64,000 nt of DNA from Okapia johnstoni (Eukaryota; Chordata; Mammalia; Artiodactyla; Giraffidae): NCBI GenBank assembly GCA_024291935.2, contig CM044322.1, positions 72,655,405 to 72,719,404 of the forward strand, given 5' to 3'. A model generated the notes under the pieces. The model saw only the letters and a program-made list of their open reading frames with translations, was not told the DNA's origin and did no database searches. A program made the position numbers and the translations under genes. Positions 1-13,900 of the stretch are shown in pieces; position 1 is the first letter of the stretch; each line of letters starts with the position of its first letter.

Positions 1-304
1 CTAGGTTTATCACAAGGAAAATATTTTTTCTGTTTCCTTAGCTTTGTACCTGTATGAGATGATATTCACTGAATTTTTTTGTGATAATTATTTCATGATG
101 TAGGTCAAATCATTATGTTGTACACTTGTATACAATGCTGTATATCAATTATATCTTAAAGTTGTAAGCAAAAATCTAAGGAATAAAGCTGAGACATTGT
201 AATAATCTAGAAAATAAATAGAAGGACTGTGAATTTTATCAAATGGTTTTCATTTATTACAGCTTTTTGCTTTTATTCTGTTAGCATAATAAACTACAGT
301 CCTC

Positions 305-720
305 AATTGCATCACTATTAAGTTTATCTTGAATTCCTAGGGTAAATCTGAGTCGTGATAGATTACAGCTTTTATATATTGCTGGATATGTTTGATATTG
401 TCTCATGTTTTTGCACTTACTTATTAATAAATAAGATGGGCCTGTATGTTTTCTTTCTTACATTCTAGGGTGCCTTGCCATCTTTTGCTGCCTTATAGGC
501 TTATAATAAACTGAATTTTGCTAAACTTATAAAATGAGTTGGGGAGGTTCCATCTTTCCACTCTCTGAGTTTTACTGAAGGACTCATCTGTTTCTTGAAT
601 GCTGGCCCCATACTTTCACAGAGGATGATTTGTAACTGCTAATTAAATGTCTCTTTGTGGTTACAAGACTGTTGAATTTTCTAGTTTTCCTTGAGTAGAT
701 TGATGGCTGAAACTCTATTA
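305..720 (-). mobile_element. Ancient L1 (L1M-type) reverse-transcriptase fragment, antisense
   Basis: The plus strand follows, with heavy divergence, the antisense of the L1 ORF2 reverse-transcriptase region (the stretch resembling 'agaatgagttggga...' and later '...ttccttgagt'). It is recognised by eye only, so the exact ends and subfamily are uncertain. Confidence 0.4.
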
Positions 721-2848
721 CTCTCTGGGCCAAAGTTCTTCCCTTCCTCCCCAGTGAATCTAAGGGTTGTATCTGGTGGCACTCGAGTTTGCTTTTATTT
801 ACTCAGAATTCAGTATCCTTGTGCTCCTGGTACAGCCTTCTGAGATAAAGTTGGGGAGGCTACTGGTTCTCTCTTCCCATCTGTCCCTCCCAAGTGGCCC
901 TGGAGAGGACTGGGTCAGGTTGTGCACCCATAATCTTAGAAGTCAGTCGAGTGGACTCAGATTGTTGAAGGTCCCATGGACAGTTACAAGTCTTCTGGAA
1001 AGGTAGTTCATCTAGAGGCACCATCCTTACCTCCTCCCACTAAGGAGTTCTCAGATACTCCCAGGGATCTCCAGAGGGTTCAGGCTCAAAGAACTAGCTT
1101 CCTCCATACCTCTCTGCCTCCTTCCTTTGCCCTGACCCTAACCCCCACCCTACAAGGCAAAAGCCTCCGAATGCCACTCTCCCTACAGTGTAAGACTCTC
1201 ACCTGGGAAACACTGGCAGTTTCCTTGACCCAGGGCCTGCTATTGCTGAGTTTGGGGAAAACTGGGAAGGGATTGTGGCTGAGGGATCAGCGCCATGAGA
1301 GTTACAAATGGAGAGGTATGGAAAGTCATTTTAGATAGAACTGCCTCTAAGAGGCTAGCAGAGGGCATATCAGGAGTTGGGGGTTGCTAAAGGACCCCTG
1401 GACTTCCCTGCTATGTCATGCTGCCCAGGCAGCTATTAATACAATACTTTTGCTAAGCATCTTCACTGGATGCCACCACGCAGGTCAGTGTGGAATCCCT
1501 GCTAACAAGCACTCCTGGAGTTCATTCCACCTTCCTCTGCTATTAAGAAAACCCATTTCCTCATGTTCAGATCTTGGTGCAAAGTGAAAATAGCCAGTCA
1601 TATATTAATGAAGCCAATAATTAACTCAGTCATTCAGACAAAAAAGTGTTTTTTAAATACATCTCAAGTAGAAAAGCATACCTTCTGAAAGCTGACTGTT
1701 CAAATTCTCTTGGGCCTTGCCTCATTTTATTTAGCACTGGGAGTAGGGAGAAGAAAACATACAAACTTTCTTGGCACTCCCCATCTCCTCCTTGGCCCCC
1801 ATCATATGGCATGTGAGATCTTGGGAGTTTAGGATGGCCCCAACATCATCCACTTCAGAGTGTCTTTGCTATTTCCAGCTGTTGCCCAAGCCAACAGCAA
1901 ACTGACAGCTCAAAGCAGCCGGGAGCCCAGGCTCAGCTGAGGATGTCCTCCCAGTCCTCCCATCCTCTCAGCCCCTTCATTTCCTGGAGACCACACTCCA
2001 TGAAAGGACACTGAAGGGGCAACCTCAGAAGGAGAGGTACTTGGACGAAAAGGACAGAAGGACTCAGTGTCCATAACTTCCGTCATCACTATGACTTGCC
2101 CTTGGCTTTCGTCTGAGACAAAACAGCTGTGGTACTGAGGAGCCAGACCAGTCTAAACCAGCCCAGACCACAGGCATTGGGTCTTGTTTTCCTTAAGATC
2201 CTTCCTAGCATTAAATATGAGAGCCTGGAGCTAGAGCAATAATTCACTTGGCCTTATTTGGACCTCTGTAGGTTTGGAAACCTTCACCCTATTGATTTTT
2301 AAAGTAAGCCCTCAATTTGCACTGGTGGCTTCTGTGTCCATGTGTAAGTCTTGGGCTCCCTTCCAGTGTACAACCCAAGGCTCCTTCACTCACCCTTGCC
2401 CCACTGAAAGGCAGACTTCAAATGTGAGGAGCTCAGACTGTGTAACATGAGCCAGGGCAGGATCTGAAGCCAGACATCTGGAACCCCTAAAGTCAGAGTA
2501 TGGAGAGATTGTTACCCCATCCTGTTCCTACCAGCGTCACCCTGAAAAGTGACTTGATAAGGAAGAAAGTACACTAGGCTTTACCTCGGCTTCCCTGTGT
2601 GGCCTTGTGCAAATCACTTCTGATCCTGAGTCATTAGTGTCTTGCTGTACAGTGCAGGGGTTAGACTTACTGGCCACAATGAGCTAGCACCGACCACCAA
2701 ATACCTCTTTCCAGGAAACAGCATGGGGAGGCCAGAACTTCCTTTTGGCTTAAATATTTCCCCCTCACCCTGTTCTCCCAACTGGAAGGCCACTTTTATT
2801 ATAAGTCTTGAGCTGAATGTTGGGGGCGTGCTCTGTGAATTTCTCCTA

Positions 2849-2882
2849 CACACACAGACACACACACACACACACACATACA
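2849..2882. repeat. (CA)n microsatellite
   Basis: An alternating CA tract interrupted by one AGAC unit. It is a plausible length-polymorphic marker. Confidence 0.9.
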
Positions 2883-3534
2883 TGCATAGGAAATTTGTGC
2901 TTCCTTGGCCAAGCAAAGGAGCTGAAACACTAGGATGGGGATTTTCCATTACCCTTCATGCCAGAATCTGTCTTAACATGTTTCTCAGGATCTCCATCTC
3001 CACTAGCAGACTTTAACCAGGACTTTCTTGCCCTTGCCTCTGCCCTGTTCCACATCTGCAGGGGCAGCCTCAGAGCCAAAGCCAGCCAACAGCTGAGAAT
3101 AATGTTCTGGCTGTGTTCCAGAGCATCCTTGGAGGGATTCTGAGGTCACTGGCCTCTGGGGGACATCCAGACCTCCACTCCCCAGTGGTGGAGAGATCTC
3201 TCAGCACACCAGTCCTTAAATGCCTTGAAACAATCTCTCTCCAATCCTTTAATCCAGTAGGTTGGACCATTTTCTATTAAGAGACAGTGACCTCAGTGGA
3301 AAAAACAAAACATCCGTGGGTCATATAATCATATAAAATTGCTTAAGTTAGGTGTGGATGCTGCTGCTGCTCCTTTTTAACTTAAAGAGATGTATAAGCA
3401 TTAAACATACCTAATTTTAAAAGGTAAACAAAGCTATACTAAATAATCAATATTTAAAAACATGTCTTTAATCCAAAGTTTGGTCAGTTGAGATGATATG
3501 ACTTGAAATAATGTGAAGGAAAGCACAAATAAGA

Positions 3535-3625
3535 AATTTGTGATGGAAGAAAAGAAAGAAAGATAAAGGGTAAGAAAAAAGGTGAAGGAGTGAGAAAAGT
3601 CAGGGAGAAACAGGGAGATGGAATT
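3535..3625. repeat. GA-rich low-complexity tract
   Basis: About 90 bases of almost pure purine on the plus strand, with GAAA and GGGA runs. No coding or motif content is apparent. Confidence 0.7.
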
Positions 3626-3689
3626 AGGAGAGAGCAGGGAAGATTTATTAGGGCAATTGCTAATGCGTCACCTTTTGAGCTTCACATTC

Positions 3690-3945
3690 CTGGTCATCTC
3701 TAACCTTATTAAGCTTGTTTCTAAGTTATTACCCAGATTATAATTTACCATTTGTAAAGAGTCAACGTGGTAGATGCTTATTTCTATCATATCATTTAAT
3801 TTCACAAAAACTCTAAAAATGAGATCTTTTACACATGAAGAAATTAAGACCCAGAAAATTTGTCCAAGTTCACACACAACTAATAATTAGAATCAGAACT
3901 CAAATTCATCCTTTGTTTTAAAGCTCTATATACTATGCCATCTTT
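3690..3945 (-). mobile_element. MIR SINE, antisense
   Basis: Shows the MIR core in reverse: a degraded 'acagatgaggaaactgaggcc'-like segment near 3830, then 'caagttcacac' and an 'agaactcaaattc' segment. It is diverged, as expected for a pre-ruminant mammalian SINE. Confidence 0.6.
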
Positions 3946-3959
3946 TATGGGCTATCTCA

Positions 3960-4440
3960 CTATTATGTCCCTATTGAACACTTGATTCCTATGATCCAGT
4001 CACTCTTTCCCTCATTCTAGTCCTCACAGCCTTTAAACTCATTCCACCTCTCTTCCTGCCTTCCTCAATCTCAAAGCTTTGTGTTTCCCCTTCACGGACT
4101 GCTCTCACTCAGACCTTCCTATGGCCACTTGTGCTCATCCTTCAGGTCTTTCCTTAAGACTCACTTCTTCAGAGAGCCCTTTCAATCATTTCCCAGTCAC
4201 ACTATCACATCATTCTGACTTAGTTTTTATCATGGGACTTACCACTAAGTGATGTTTTCCTTGCTTATCATCTGTTTCCCTGGGTTAGAACAGAATCTCT
4301 GCCTGAGCAAGAATTTACCAGTCTTATTACTCTATCTCCAGCATCTAAAATTATTTCTGGCACATGGAAGATGCTTAATAATTGTTTGTTGAATGAATAG
4401 ATGGGTGAATGAATGAATGAATGGATGGATGTTATCCCTT
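3960..4440 (+). mobile_element. L2 LINE 3' end followed by a TGAA-rich simple repeat
   Basis: Matches the sense L2 3' end: 'catccttcaggtctttcct', '...agagccctttcaatc', 'ctggcacatggaagatgctta', then a 'gtttgttgaatgaa' terminus that has expanded into (GAAT)n/(GGAT)n at about 4392-4432. L2 is an ancient mammalian LINE and this copy is inactive. Confidence 0.65.
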
Positions 4441-5599
4441 TATATACTGCTTTTAGCAGAGAGGTTCCCAGAGAACCAATAAAATTAAGTCCTAAGCTGC
4501 ATTTCCCACATCATTTTAAGTTTACCCCTACAACTTTAATCAAAACTCATCCATTCCACAAACTTTACAGGATCTTTACTGAGACTATGGATGGAGATAA
4601 ATGAGATTTGGACCCCAGACTCAAGGCTTGATCTCCTGGAGCTTATAGAGTGTAGAAGGGGAAACACGCATGCCAGAAGCATTATACTTCAAGATTAAAA
4701 TGCCATAAAGAATGAAAAAGGAACAAACTAAACATGTTCAAAGGAAAGAGAAGTTTTCTTTGGTTGGGTGATGTGTGAGGACTTTAACAGAGGTGCCAGC
4801 ACTGAGACTGAGCCTTGGATGTGGGTTCAGGTCCTCCTCAATCTCAGAGGCAGAGCATTACCCAGGGAAGGACTGAGTGCCAGGATCCCCAGGGCATGGC
4901 CAGACTGACTGGACATGGCACACACGAAGGAGGCACACACAAGACAATGATGGAAGTAGAGGTTGGGGCCAGAATGTGAAAGTTGGTGGACTGAACATAG
5001 CCAAGGGAGAGTGAGCCACGGGGACACCTTGACCTAGAAGCAAAGTGAGCAAGTGCAGCCAGGCTCCCTTCCCTCACCAGTGGATGGGTGTGGGGAGGGT
5101 GGGCAGAGGAGGGTCTTCACCTGCAGTCATGAGGGGGCAGAACTGGCTTCTCTCTGAGAAGTTCAGTGAGACACATTTCTCTTTTCTTCAAGCAGTGTGA
5201 AAAACAAGCTGGTCAACATACACGATTTCTCAACAGTAGGAAATTAAGCAACAGTTTTTGAGACAACATCCTGCCTTTAGAGAGGGCAAGGCACCAGAGT
5301 AGTTTTGTTCTGCAGTCAATACTGTTTCTGAAAGCAGTTTTCTTTGTAATGGTGCTAGCCTGTCTGGGAAGGGGTGGAGACCTGGGGGCTGGAGACAGGG
5401 ATGGAAACTAAGAGTGATCTGTATGGAGTTGGCATGGACAGTGGGTATTCTGGTGGAAGAAGACTAGGGTGTGGAGGGCGGGGGAGAGGTGAAATTGAAG
5501 GTGACGTTGAAGTTCAAGGAGACTCGGGGAGTCTCACGGAAGAGCCACCAGATCGGGAATAATTCTAAGCCTGTGCATCCTTTCTCTTCTCTTCCAGAG

Positions 5600-5850
5600 G
5601 CTCAGGGCCCCTCCCATAGACTCAGCCATACTCCCAGTTTCAGGGACCAATGGACATTTTCAGCTCCTTCTCCTGGGTCCTTCTCTATAACTATTTTACC
5701 ACATTGTACTGTAATTACAGGCTCATACACATGCTCACACACACTGTGAGCTCCTTGAGGGCAGGAGCCTTGTCCTACTCCTCTGGTTTCTCTAGCATCT
5801 GTGCAGCCAAGCCTGTAGGCTGGATGAAGTGTTTGGCTGAATGAAGCAGC
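5600..5850 (+). mobile_element. L2 LINE 3' fragment
   Basis: Contains the typical L2 phrase 'gtgagctccttgagggcag' followed by 'gagccttgtc', then a 'ggctggatgaa' end. It is diverged and 5'-truncated. Confidence 0.55.
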
Positions 5851-5884
5851 TCCAGCTGCACCTGCTTGGCTCCACCATCTCTAC

Positions 5885-6890
5885 CTGATCTCTAACCATC
5901 ACGAGGCTTGGACAGGGGCTTGCTGCCCTTCCATCCCTGGAAGATCTCATCCATTCTCATGGCTTTAAATAGCATGTTTATGCTAATGACTCCCATACTT
6001 CTATATCTCTAGTCCAAGGCTCCCCTCTGAGCTCCAGACATACATATCCATAAGCCTTCTTGTTATTGCCACTCAGAGGAAGTGTAAACAGCTCATCTTT
6101 ACCATGTCTGAAACAGAACTCTTTACTCTAAAACCCTTCCTCACCCCAAGTATTCCTCACTTTAGAAAATTACCACAATCCTCTCCAAGTTGCTAGAAGT
6201 AGAAGTCCAAGGTGGTTCCTGATTCCTTCTTTTCCCTCATCCGTTTACATCCAACTCATTGGTAAGTTTGTTAATTCCCCTCCAACAAATGTCTCGAATC
6301 TGCCTGCTTATCTCCATTTCCATCTCTACCAGCCTGGTGCAGACCTTGAAGTCTCTTGCTTGGACTCTTTAATAGCTATTTATGTTCTTACTTCTTTCCA
6401 CTCTATATTATTCTTTACAGAGCAATGAGAGTGGCTTTTTTAAAACACAAATCCTATCACATACCTCCTTGCTTAAACATTCAGTGTCATCTGACTGCAC
6501 TCAGAGTAAAATCCTTCCATAGGTTACAAGGTCCGCCTGACCCAGAGCTTCCTCTCTCTCTCCACTGGGCCTCCTGCCTCTCTGCCCCTTGGCTCAGTCT
6601 ATCATAGCCACAATGACTGTCTCTTTCTCTTACTTTAAAAAAAATATCCAAAGCTGTTTCTCACCCCTGGGACTTTGCATATGGTATTCTTTACCTAGCT
6701 CACTTTCCCATTTCTTGGCATGGCTAACCTCCTATCCCTCAGATTTAAGCTTAAGCTCAACTCTCCAGAGAGACCTCCCTGGCCATGCAAAATAAAGTAA
6801 ATCCCTCCACGCACTCATCACTCCCACCCACACCGCTTAGCCCAGGACTTGGCACCTAATAGGGCTCAGTAAATACTTCCTGAAAGGATG
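5885..6890 (+). mobile_element. L2 LINE fragment, about 1 kb
   Basis: Long sense L2 stretch: 'ctccagacatacatatcca', 'gttacaaggtccgcctgac', 'ctgggactttgcatatg', 'agagagacctccctggccat' and a terminal 'ggcacctaatagggctcagt'. No intact ORF remains. Confidence 0.6.
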
Positions 6891-7414
6891 GTAAGTGTAT
6901 CCCTGGGTCCCATCTCCTGTGAGTTCTTTTCTTCCCCCTTCCATACCAACAGGGATTCAGCACTCTCCCCACACTTTTACAGTTTCTCAAAACTGCCCAC
7001 ACAAGCACCATATTGTAGGATTTCTTTCTCCTCCAAAATTAGATGCAAAATTGGACAAAGATTCCTTTGCTATCTGCTTCCTGGCCATCATCTTCAGCTT
7101 CAGGTTTAAAAACTAGTCACTGCAGGGGAATGGTGGGGAGAATGGAAAATCACCAACTGGGAGAAGCGGTTGAGCCCAGAGCCCGATGCAGTTCCCGGAG
7201 ACGTGGTCGTGCTCTATAGTTAGCTCCTGACTGCCTTTCTTGGCAAGATCTCACTAGTTATCTAGGACAGCCCTGATTTTCACCATTCTGTTCTAGTGTT
7301 TGACTATGTACCATGAGTCTTCTTACTATACAGTCATTCTAACCTTCTCTTCCTGCTTTTCTCCCAAGACAACAGGCTTTCTTAAACCACCCCCACTCTC
7401 AATAGTTGAAACGC

Positions 7415-7590
7415 CACAGTCTGATCCAAGCCCTTGTTCTGCCACATAAAATCTGAATGACTTTGGGAAAATTACTTATCCTCTTCATGTCTCAGTTTGC
7501 TTATTTGCAAAATAAGGATAAGATCAATATCTCCATTCCGGGAACTGCCAAAGTGGTGACTGGCTTATTATAAGTGTCAAGTATTTGGAA
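7415..7590 (+). mobile_element. MIR SINE, sense
   Basis: Shows the MIR core in order: 'cttgttctgccac', then 'tgactttgggaaaattactt', 'tctcagtttgcttatttgca' and an 'ataaggataa' segment. Confidence 0.7.
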
Positions 7591-8560
7591 CTCATAAAAA
7601 AGTGCCCCCATTTCTCTCGGAATGGATAAATGGTATGACAGAATCCTAGGCTCTAGTGAACAGTTTAGTTCTTTAACCAGTGTACACATGAAACTGATAT
7701 GGCATTGGATGACTGGTACATTCTTGTAGGCTGAACTGTGAGCCAGGTCACGTCTATAGGGCAGGATCTCAGTCTCCCTGAGGAGAGGAAGAAAGTGCAG
7801 GGACTTTTTCTTCTAGGGACTCATGTTTGTACTTTACTGGGGAAAGGGCAAATCTTTATTGGAAATCAGAGCTCCTAAGACTGGTCTTAGGCAGACAGTA
7901 GAGGATCTCCAGTCTCTTGGGCCTGGTTCTCTTAACCCTAGCTTGGGAACAGGGGTGCATCCCTGAAAAGTGGTTGTGAGATGCCACCCTTCTTGCAGCA
8001 TCAGCGGGAGACCATAGCTGGCAGGTCTGCTTCCTCTGGTATCCATCGCTTAGTGGGCACTTCCCTCTGATACCCTGGAGCCACCCCTAATGTCTTAGTT
8101 GAATGCAGTGGCTCAGACCCAACTCTGCAGAGGGAAGGTGTGCCACCTCCTGGGCTAGAGTATTTATTGAGGGACAACCAGTGTCCCAAGGCCCAAGGTG
8201 ATAGCATCTCAAGGTGGGATCACATAGTCCAGTTGCCCTTCCCGTGTATGAATTCTTCCTCCAGCGCCAAATCAGGCAGTCCTGCCTGAAGTTTGCTTTT
8301 ATTAAGGGAGCTGCAATGGCCCCTTCAACATTCCAGGGGTATTCATTTCACATCGTGCAGGTTTCACCTCCCAAGGCTTTGCAGGAGAACCCTCGCTTTC
8401 AGGCATGGCCTCATAGTCCCTGAGCTCAGGTCTGCTTCAGGCTGTGCCTGTTGGAATAAAACTGAAGTCTGGCCTCTAGGGCAGGCTCTGTCACAGAGGA
8501 TGAATGACTTGGAAATTCACCTATTCTCAGCTTCCTTGTTGTTAGCTGGAGAAAACAACC

Positions 8561-9040
8561 TCTGTGTTAGTTTCCTACTGCTTCTATAACAAATTACCAC
8601 AAACTTTAATGACTTAAGATAACACATTTATTCTCTTACAGTTTTGGAGGTAAGAAATACAAAATAAGTTTTGTGGAGCTAAAATCAAGGTGTCAGCAGC
8701 ACTGTATTCCTTCTAGAGGCTCTGAGGTAGAATTCATTTTCTTGCCCTTTTTACCGTCAAGAAGCCACCGCATTCCTGGGTCTGTAGCCCCTTCCTCCAT
8801 CTTCGGAGTTGATCACTCCAACCTCTGCTTCCATTACCACATCCCCTTCTCTGTGTCTGAAGGATTATTATGATTACATCAGGCCCACCCAAATAATCCA
8901 GAGTAATCTCCTCATTGCAAGATTCTTGACTTCAACGATACATCTTCAAAGCTCTTTTTGTATGTAAGGTGCTGTACTCCCAGGTTCAAGAATCAGGACA
9001 TGGGTATCTTTGGGGAAACCATATTCTGTCTACTGCAATT
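8561..9040 (+). mobile_element. MLT1-type LTR (ERVL-MaLR)
   Basis: Begins 'tgtgttagtttcctactgct' with the tract 'aacaaattaccacaaac', then 'ttctcttacagttttgga', 'gttgatcactccaacctc' and 'tgattacatcaggcccac', and ends near 'ctttggggaaaccatattc'. This is the MLT1 order over about 480 bp. It is an old solo LTR with no coding sequence. Confidence 0.7.
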
Positions 9041-9717
9041 GTCTTAGTGTATAAGCTATTCTTTTCAAACTTCATCTATTTCCCAGGCTCCAAAAGAGAC
9101 TTTGTTACCTCAGTCCAAAGTGCCTGGCTTAAGATTCTAAGCATGGAGGATCTATAGATGTTTCTAGTTGCCTGTTTTAGTGTTGAAAACCCTTAAAGGA
9201 ACCATCTCCTGGTTATGGTATAAGAGATCCATGTAGCTCTGCATGCACTCTCTCACACAAATTGATTGAACATTATACTTAGATAAAAAAGGCTCTACAA
9301 TCCTAGTCCATCTTTTGATTAACCAGAACCATGTAATCTTATTATTACAGATGATAGTTTATTAATCATAATTACAAATTAGTTTTCCTTGCATCTACTA
9401 AAGGCCCTTTCTATAAGCTGAAAAATCAGAAATTCAGTCTTCTGAAAGAAATAACTAACAAAGGAACATCAAAAAAAAAAAAAAAACTGAATCTGGTACT
9501 CTTGACTTGAATACCATAGGATATACACTCACAGGTACAGACCTCCCTAAATAAATGGACATTCTTACCATGGACCTGTCAGACTGAACCAAGTTACTGA
9601 GTCAGCCTCTCTGGAGTGGCTTTGGTCTAGATTTAAATAAAGGTCAGCAACCTATGACCCTCAGGACAAATCCAGCTAGCTGTCTGTTTTTGTAAATAAT
9701 GGTTTTTTGGAACACAG

Positions 9718-9960
9718 TCATGCACATTGAGGGGTTTTCCTGGTAGGTAAGTGTTTAAAAAAAATCCCCCTACAATGCAGGAGGCACAGGAGATGCAGGT
9801 TCCATCCCTGGGTAGGGAAGACCCTCTGGAGAAGGAGATGGCAACCCACTCCAGTATTCTTACCTGGAAAAATCCCATGGACAGAGCAGCCTGGCAGGCT
9901 ACAGTCCATGGGATTGCAAAAGAGTCGGATAGGACTTAGTGACTACACAACAACAACATG
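9718..9960 (+). mobile_element. Bov-tA SINE, sense
   Basis: Ruminant tRNA-derived SINE. 'ggttccatccctgggtaggg', 'ggagatggcaacccactcca' and 'gcaaaagagtcggatagga' occur in the sense order, ending in an ACAACAACA tail. Confidence 0.85.
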
Positions 9961-10064
9961 CTCGTTGAGTCACTATTATCTATGGCTCACTTCCCACAAC
10001 AGCAGAATTCAGTGGTTACATACAAGGTATGCAACTCACCTAAAAGTGTAAAACTTTGTAGAAA

Positions 10065-10197
10065 TAGACTGCTGCTGTGGCTAAGTCACTCAGCAGTAAC
10101 CAACTCTTTGCAATCCTATGGACTGTAGCCCATCAGGGGTCCATGGGATTCTCCAGGCAAGAAAATGGGAGTGGGTTGCCACTTCCTTCTCCAGAAA
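10065..10197 (-). mobile_element. Bov-tA/Bov-A SINE, antisense, truncated
   Basis: Antisense copy of the same SINE body ('aagtcactcag', 'gactgtagcccatcag', 'gggttgccacttccttct'). It lacks the tRNA-like half. Confidence 0.8.
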
Positions 10198-10945
10198 TAG
10201 ACTACCTAACACCAGATCAATAAAATTGAAATGAATTACCTACAGCTAGATGGACTAAATGAACTGATTTCATATGATTAATATTTATATTAATTGGCAT
10301 AAGGATAAAACCTTTCTTTTTAATCTATTTATTGCCCTCAACTTAGAATATACTTAATTTTTTAAATAATATATTTTATTTAACCCTATTTAATTCATAA
10401 TATTAACATTCCAACATATAATCAATGCAAAAAATATTACAGGTAGTTTATATTTTAAATTCTCTGCCTTCAGTTTTCTTTTCTTTTCTTTTCTTTTCTT
10501 TTTTTAAATAAATTTATTTATTTTAGTTAGGGGTTAATTACAATATTGTAGTAGTTTTTGCCATACATTGACATGAATCAGCCATGGGTTTACATGTGTT
10601 CCCCATCCTGAACCCCCCTCCCACCTTCCTCCCCATCACATCCCTCTGGGTCATCCCATTGCTCCAGCCCTGAGCATTTGTCTCATGCATCGAACATGGA
10701 ATGGTGTTCCATTTCACATGTGATAATATACATTTTTCAATGCAATTGTCCCAGAACGTCCAACCCTCACCTTCTCCCTCAGAGTCCATAAGACTGTTCT
10801 ATGCATCTGTGTCTCTTATTCTGTCTCGCATATAGGGTTATCGTTACCATCTTTCAAATTCCATATATATGCATTAGTATACTGTATTGGTGTTTTTCTT
10901 TCTGGCTTACTTCACTCTGTATAATGGGCTCCAGTTTCATCCATC

Positions 10946-13900
10946 TCAATAGAACCGATTCAAATGTATTTTTTTTTTAATGGCTGAGTAATATTCCATT
11001 GTGTATATATACCACAGCTTCCTTATCCATTCGTCTGCTGATGGCCATCTAGGTTGCTTCCATGTTCTGGCTATTGTAAACAGTGCTGCGATGAACATTG
11101 GGGTACACGCGTCTCTTTCAATTCTGGTTTCCTCGGTGTGTATGCCCAGCAATGGGATTGCTGGGTCATATGGCAGTTCTATTCCCAGTTTTTTAAGGAA
11201 TCTCCACACTGTTCTCCATACTGGCTGTACGAGTTTGCATTCCCACCAGCAGTGTAAGAGGGTTCCCTTTTCTCCACACCCTCTCCAGCATTTATTGCTT
11301 GTAGACTTTTGGATAGCAGCCATTCTGACTGGTGTGAAATGGTACCTCATCGTGGTTTTGATTTGCATTTCTCTAATAATGAGTGACGTTGAGCATCTTT
11401 TCACGTGTTTGTTAGCCATCTGTATGTCTTCTTTGGAGAAATGTCTGTTTAGTTCTTTGGCGCATTTTTTGATTGGGTCGTTTGTTTTTCTGGAATTGAG
11501 CTGCAGGAGTTGCTTGTATATTTTTGAGATTAATTGTTTGTCTGTTGCTTCGTTTGCTATTATTTTCTCCCATTCTGAAGGCTGTCTTTTCACCTTGCTT
11601 ATAGTTTCCTTTGTTGTGCAAAAGCTTTTAATTTTAATTAGGTCCCATTTGTTTATTTTTGCTTTTATTTCCAATATTTTGGGAGGTGGGTCATGGAGGA
11701 TTCTGCTGTGATTTATGTCGGAGGGTGTTTTGCCTATGTTTTCCTCTAGGAGTTTTATAGTTTCTGGTCTTACATTTAGATCTTTAATCCATTTTGAGTT
11801 TATTTTTGTGTATGGTGTTGGGAAGTGTTCTAGTTTCATTCTTTTACAAGTGGTTGACCAGTTTTCCCAGCACCACTTGTTAAAAGATTGTCTTTTCTCC
11901 ATTGTATATTCTTGCCTCCTTTGTCGAAGATAAGGTGTCCATAGGTGCGTGGGTTTATCTCTGGGCTTTCTATTTTGTTCCATTGATCTATATTTCTGTC
12001 TTTGTGCCAGTACCATACCGTCTTGATGACTGTGGCTTTGTAGCAGAGCCTGAATCAGGCAGGTTGATTCCTCCAGTTCCATTCTTCTTTCTCAAGATTG
12101 TTTTGCCTATTCGAGGTTTCTTATATTTCCATACAAATTGTGAATTATTTGTTCTAGTTCTGTGAAAAATACCATTGGTAGCTTGATAGGGATTGCATTG
12201 AATCTATAGATTGCTTTGGGTAGTATACTTATTTTCACTATATTAATTCTTCCAATCCATGGACACGGTATATTTCTCCATCTGTTTGTGTCTTCTTTGA
12301 TTTCTTTCATCAGTGTTTTATAGTTTTATATATATAAGTCTTTTGTTTCTTTAGGTAGATATATGCCTAAGTATTTTATTCTTTTTGTTGCAATGGTGAA
12401 TGGTACTTTTTCCTTAATTTCTCTTTCTGTTTTCTCATTATTGGTGTATAGGAATGCAAGGGATTTCTGTGTGTTAATTTTATATCCTGCAACTTTACTA
12501 TATTCATTGATTAGCTCTAGTAATTTTCTGGTAGAATCTTTAGGGTTTTCTATGTAGAGGATCATGTCATCTGCAAACAGTGAGAGTTTTACTTCCTCTT
12601 TTCCTATCTGTATTTCTTTTATTTCTTTTTCCGCTCTGATTGCTGTGGCCAAAACTTCCAAAACTATGTTGAATAGTAGTGGTGAAAGTGGGCATCCTTG
12701 CCTTGTTCCTGACTTTAGGGGAAATGCTTTCAATTTTTCACCATAATGTTTGCTGTGGGTTTGTCATATATAGCTTTTATTACGTTGAGGTATGTTCCTT
12801 CTATTCCTACTTTCTGGAGGGTTTTTATCATAAATGGATGTTGAATTTTGTCAAAGGCTTTTTCTGTATCTATTGAGATAATCATATGGTTTTTATCTTT
12901 CAATTTGTTAATGTGGGGTATTACATTGATTGATTTGCAGATGTTAAAGAAACCTTGCATTCCTGGGATAAAGCCCACTTGGCCATGATGTATGATCTTT
13001 TTAATATGTTGTTGGATTCTGTTTGCTAGAATTTTATTAAGGATTTTTGCATCTATGTTCATCAGTGATATTGGCCTGTGGTTTTCTTTTTTTGTGGCAT
13101 CTTTGTCTGGTTTTGGAATTAGGGTGATGGTGGCCTCATAGAATGAGTTTGGAAGTTTATCATCTTCTGCAATTTTCTGGAAGAGTTTGAGTAGGATAGG
13201 TGTTAGCTCTTCTCTAAATTTTTGGTAGAATTCCGCTGTGAAGCCGTCTGGTCCTGGGCTTTTGTTTGCTGGAAGATTTCTGATTACAGTTTCGATTTCC
13301 GTGCTTGTGATGGGTCTGTTAAGATCTTCTATTTCTTCCTGGTTCAGTTTTGGAAAGTTGTACTTTTCTAAGAATTTGTCCATTTCTTCCAAGTTGTCCA
13401 TTTTATTGACATATAGCTGTTGGTAGTAGTCTCTTGTGATCCTTTGTATTTCTGTGTAGTCTGTTGTGATCTCTCCATTTTCATTTCTAATTTTGTTGAT
13501 TTGATTCTTCTCCCTTTGTTTCTTGATGAGTCTGGCTAATGGTTTGTCAATTTTGTTTCTCTTCTCGAAAAACCAGCTTTTAGTTTTGTTGATTTTTGCT
13601 ATGGTCTCTTTTGTTTATTTTGCATTTATTTCTGCCCTAATTTTTAAGATTTCTTTCCTTCTACTAATCCTGGGGTTCTTCATTTCTTCCTTCTCTAGTT
13701 GCTTTAGGTGTAGAGTTAGTTTATTTATTTTATTTTTTTCTTGTTTCTTGAGGTAAGCCTGTATTGCTATGAACCTTCCCCTTAGCATTGCTTTTACAGT
13801 GTCCCATAGGTTTTGGGTTGTTGTGTTTTCATTTTCATTCGTTTCTATGCATATTTTGATTTCTTTTTTGATTTCTTCTGTGATTTGTTGGTTATTCAGA

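Larger units (their letters stand above)
1..10477. other. Left intergenic region, no gene recognised
   Basis: I see no exon-like coding sequence here; the open frames are short, lack family resemblance and mostly overlap repeats. The stretch is a patchwork of old interspersed repeats (listed separately) and unique AT-rich DNA. In human the neighbour on this side of CHI3L1 is CHIT1, but no part of its catalytic or chitin-binding exons is recognisable, so CHIT1 must lie outside the window if synteny holds. Confidence 0.7.

Noticed and set aside
9718..9960. Possible tRNA gene
   Set aside because: The tRNA-like sequence belongs to a Bov-tA SINE. No intact cloverleaf was found, and the same applies to the other SINEs.
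11001..11711. 236-codon plus-strand open frame
   Set aside because: It is the reverse complement of L1 ORF2 and has no gene features of its own.
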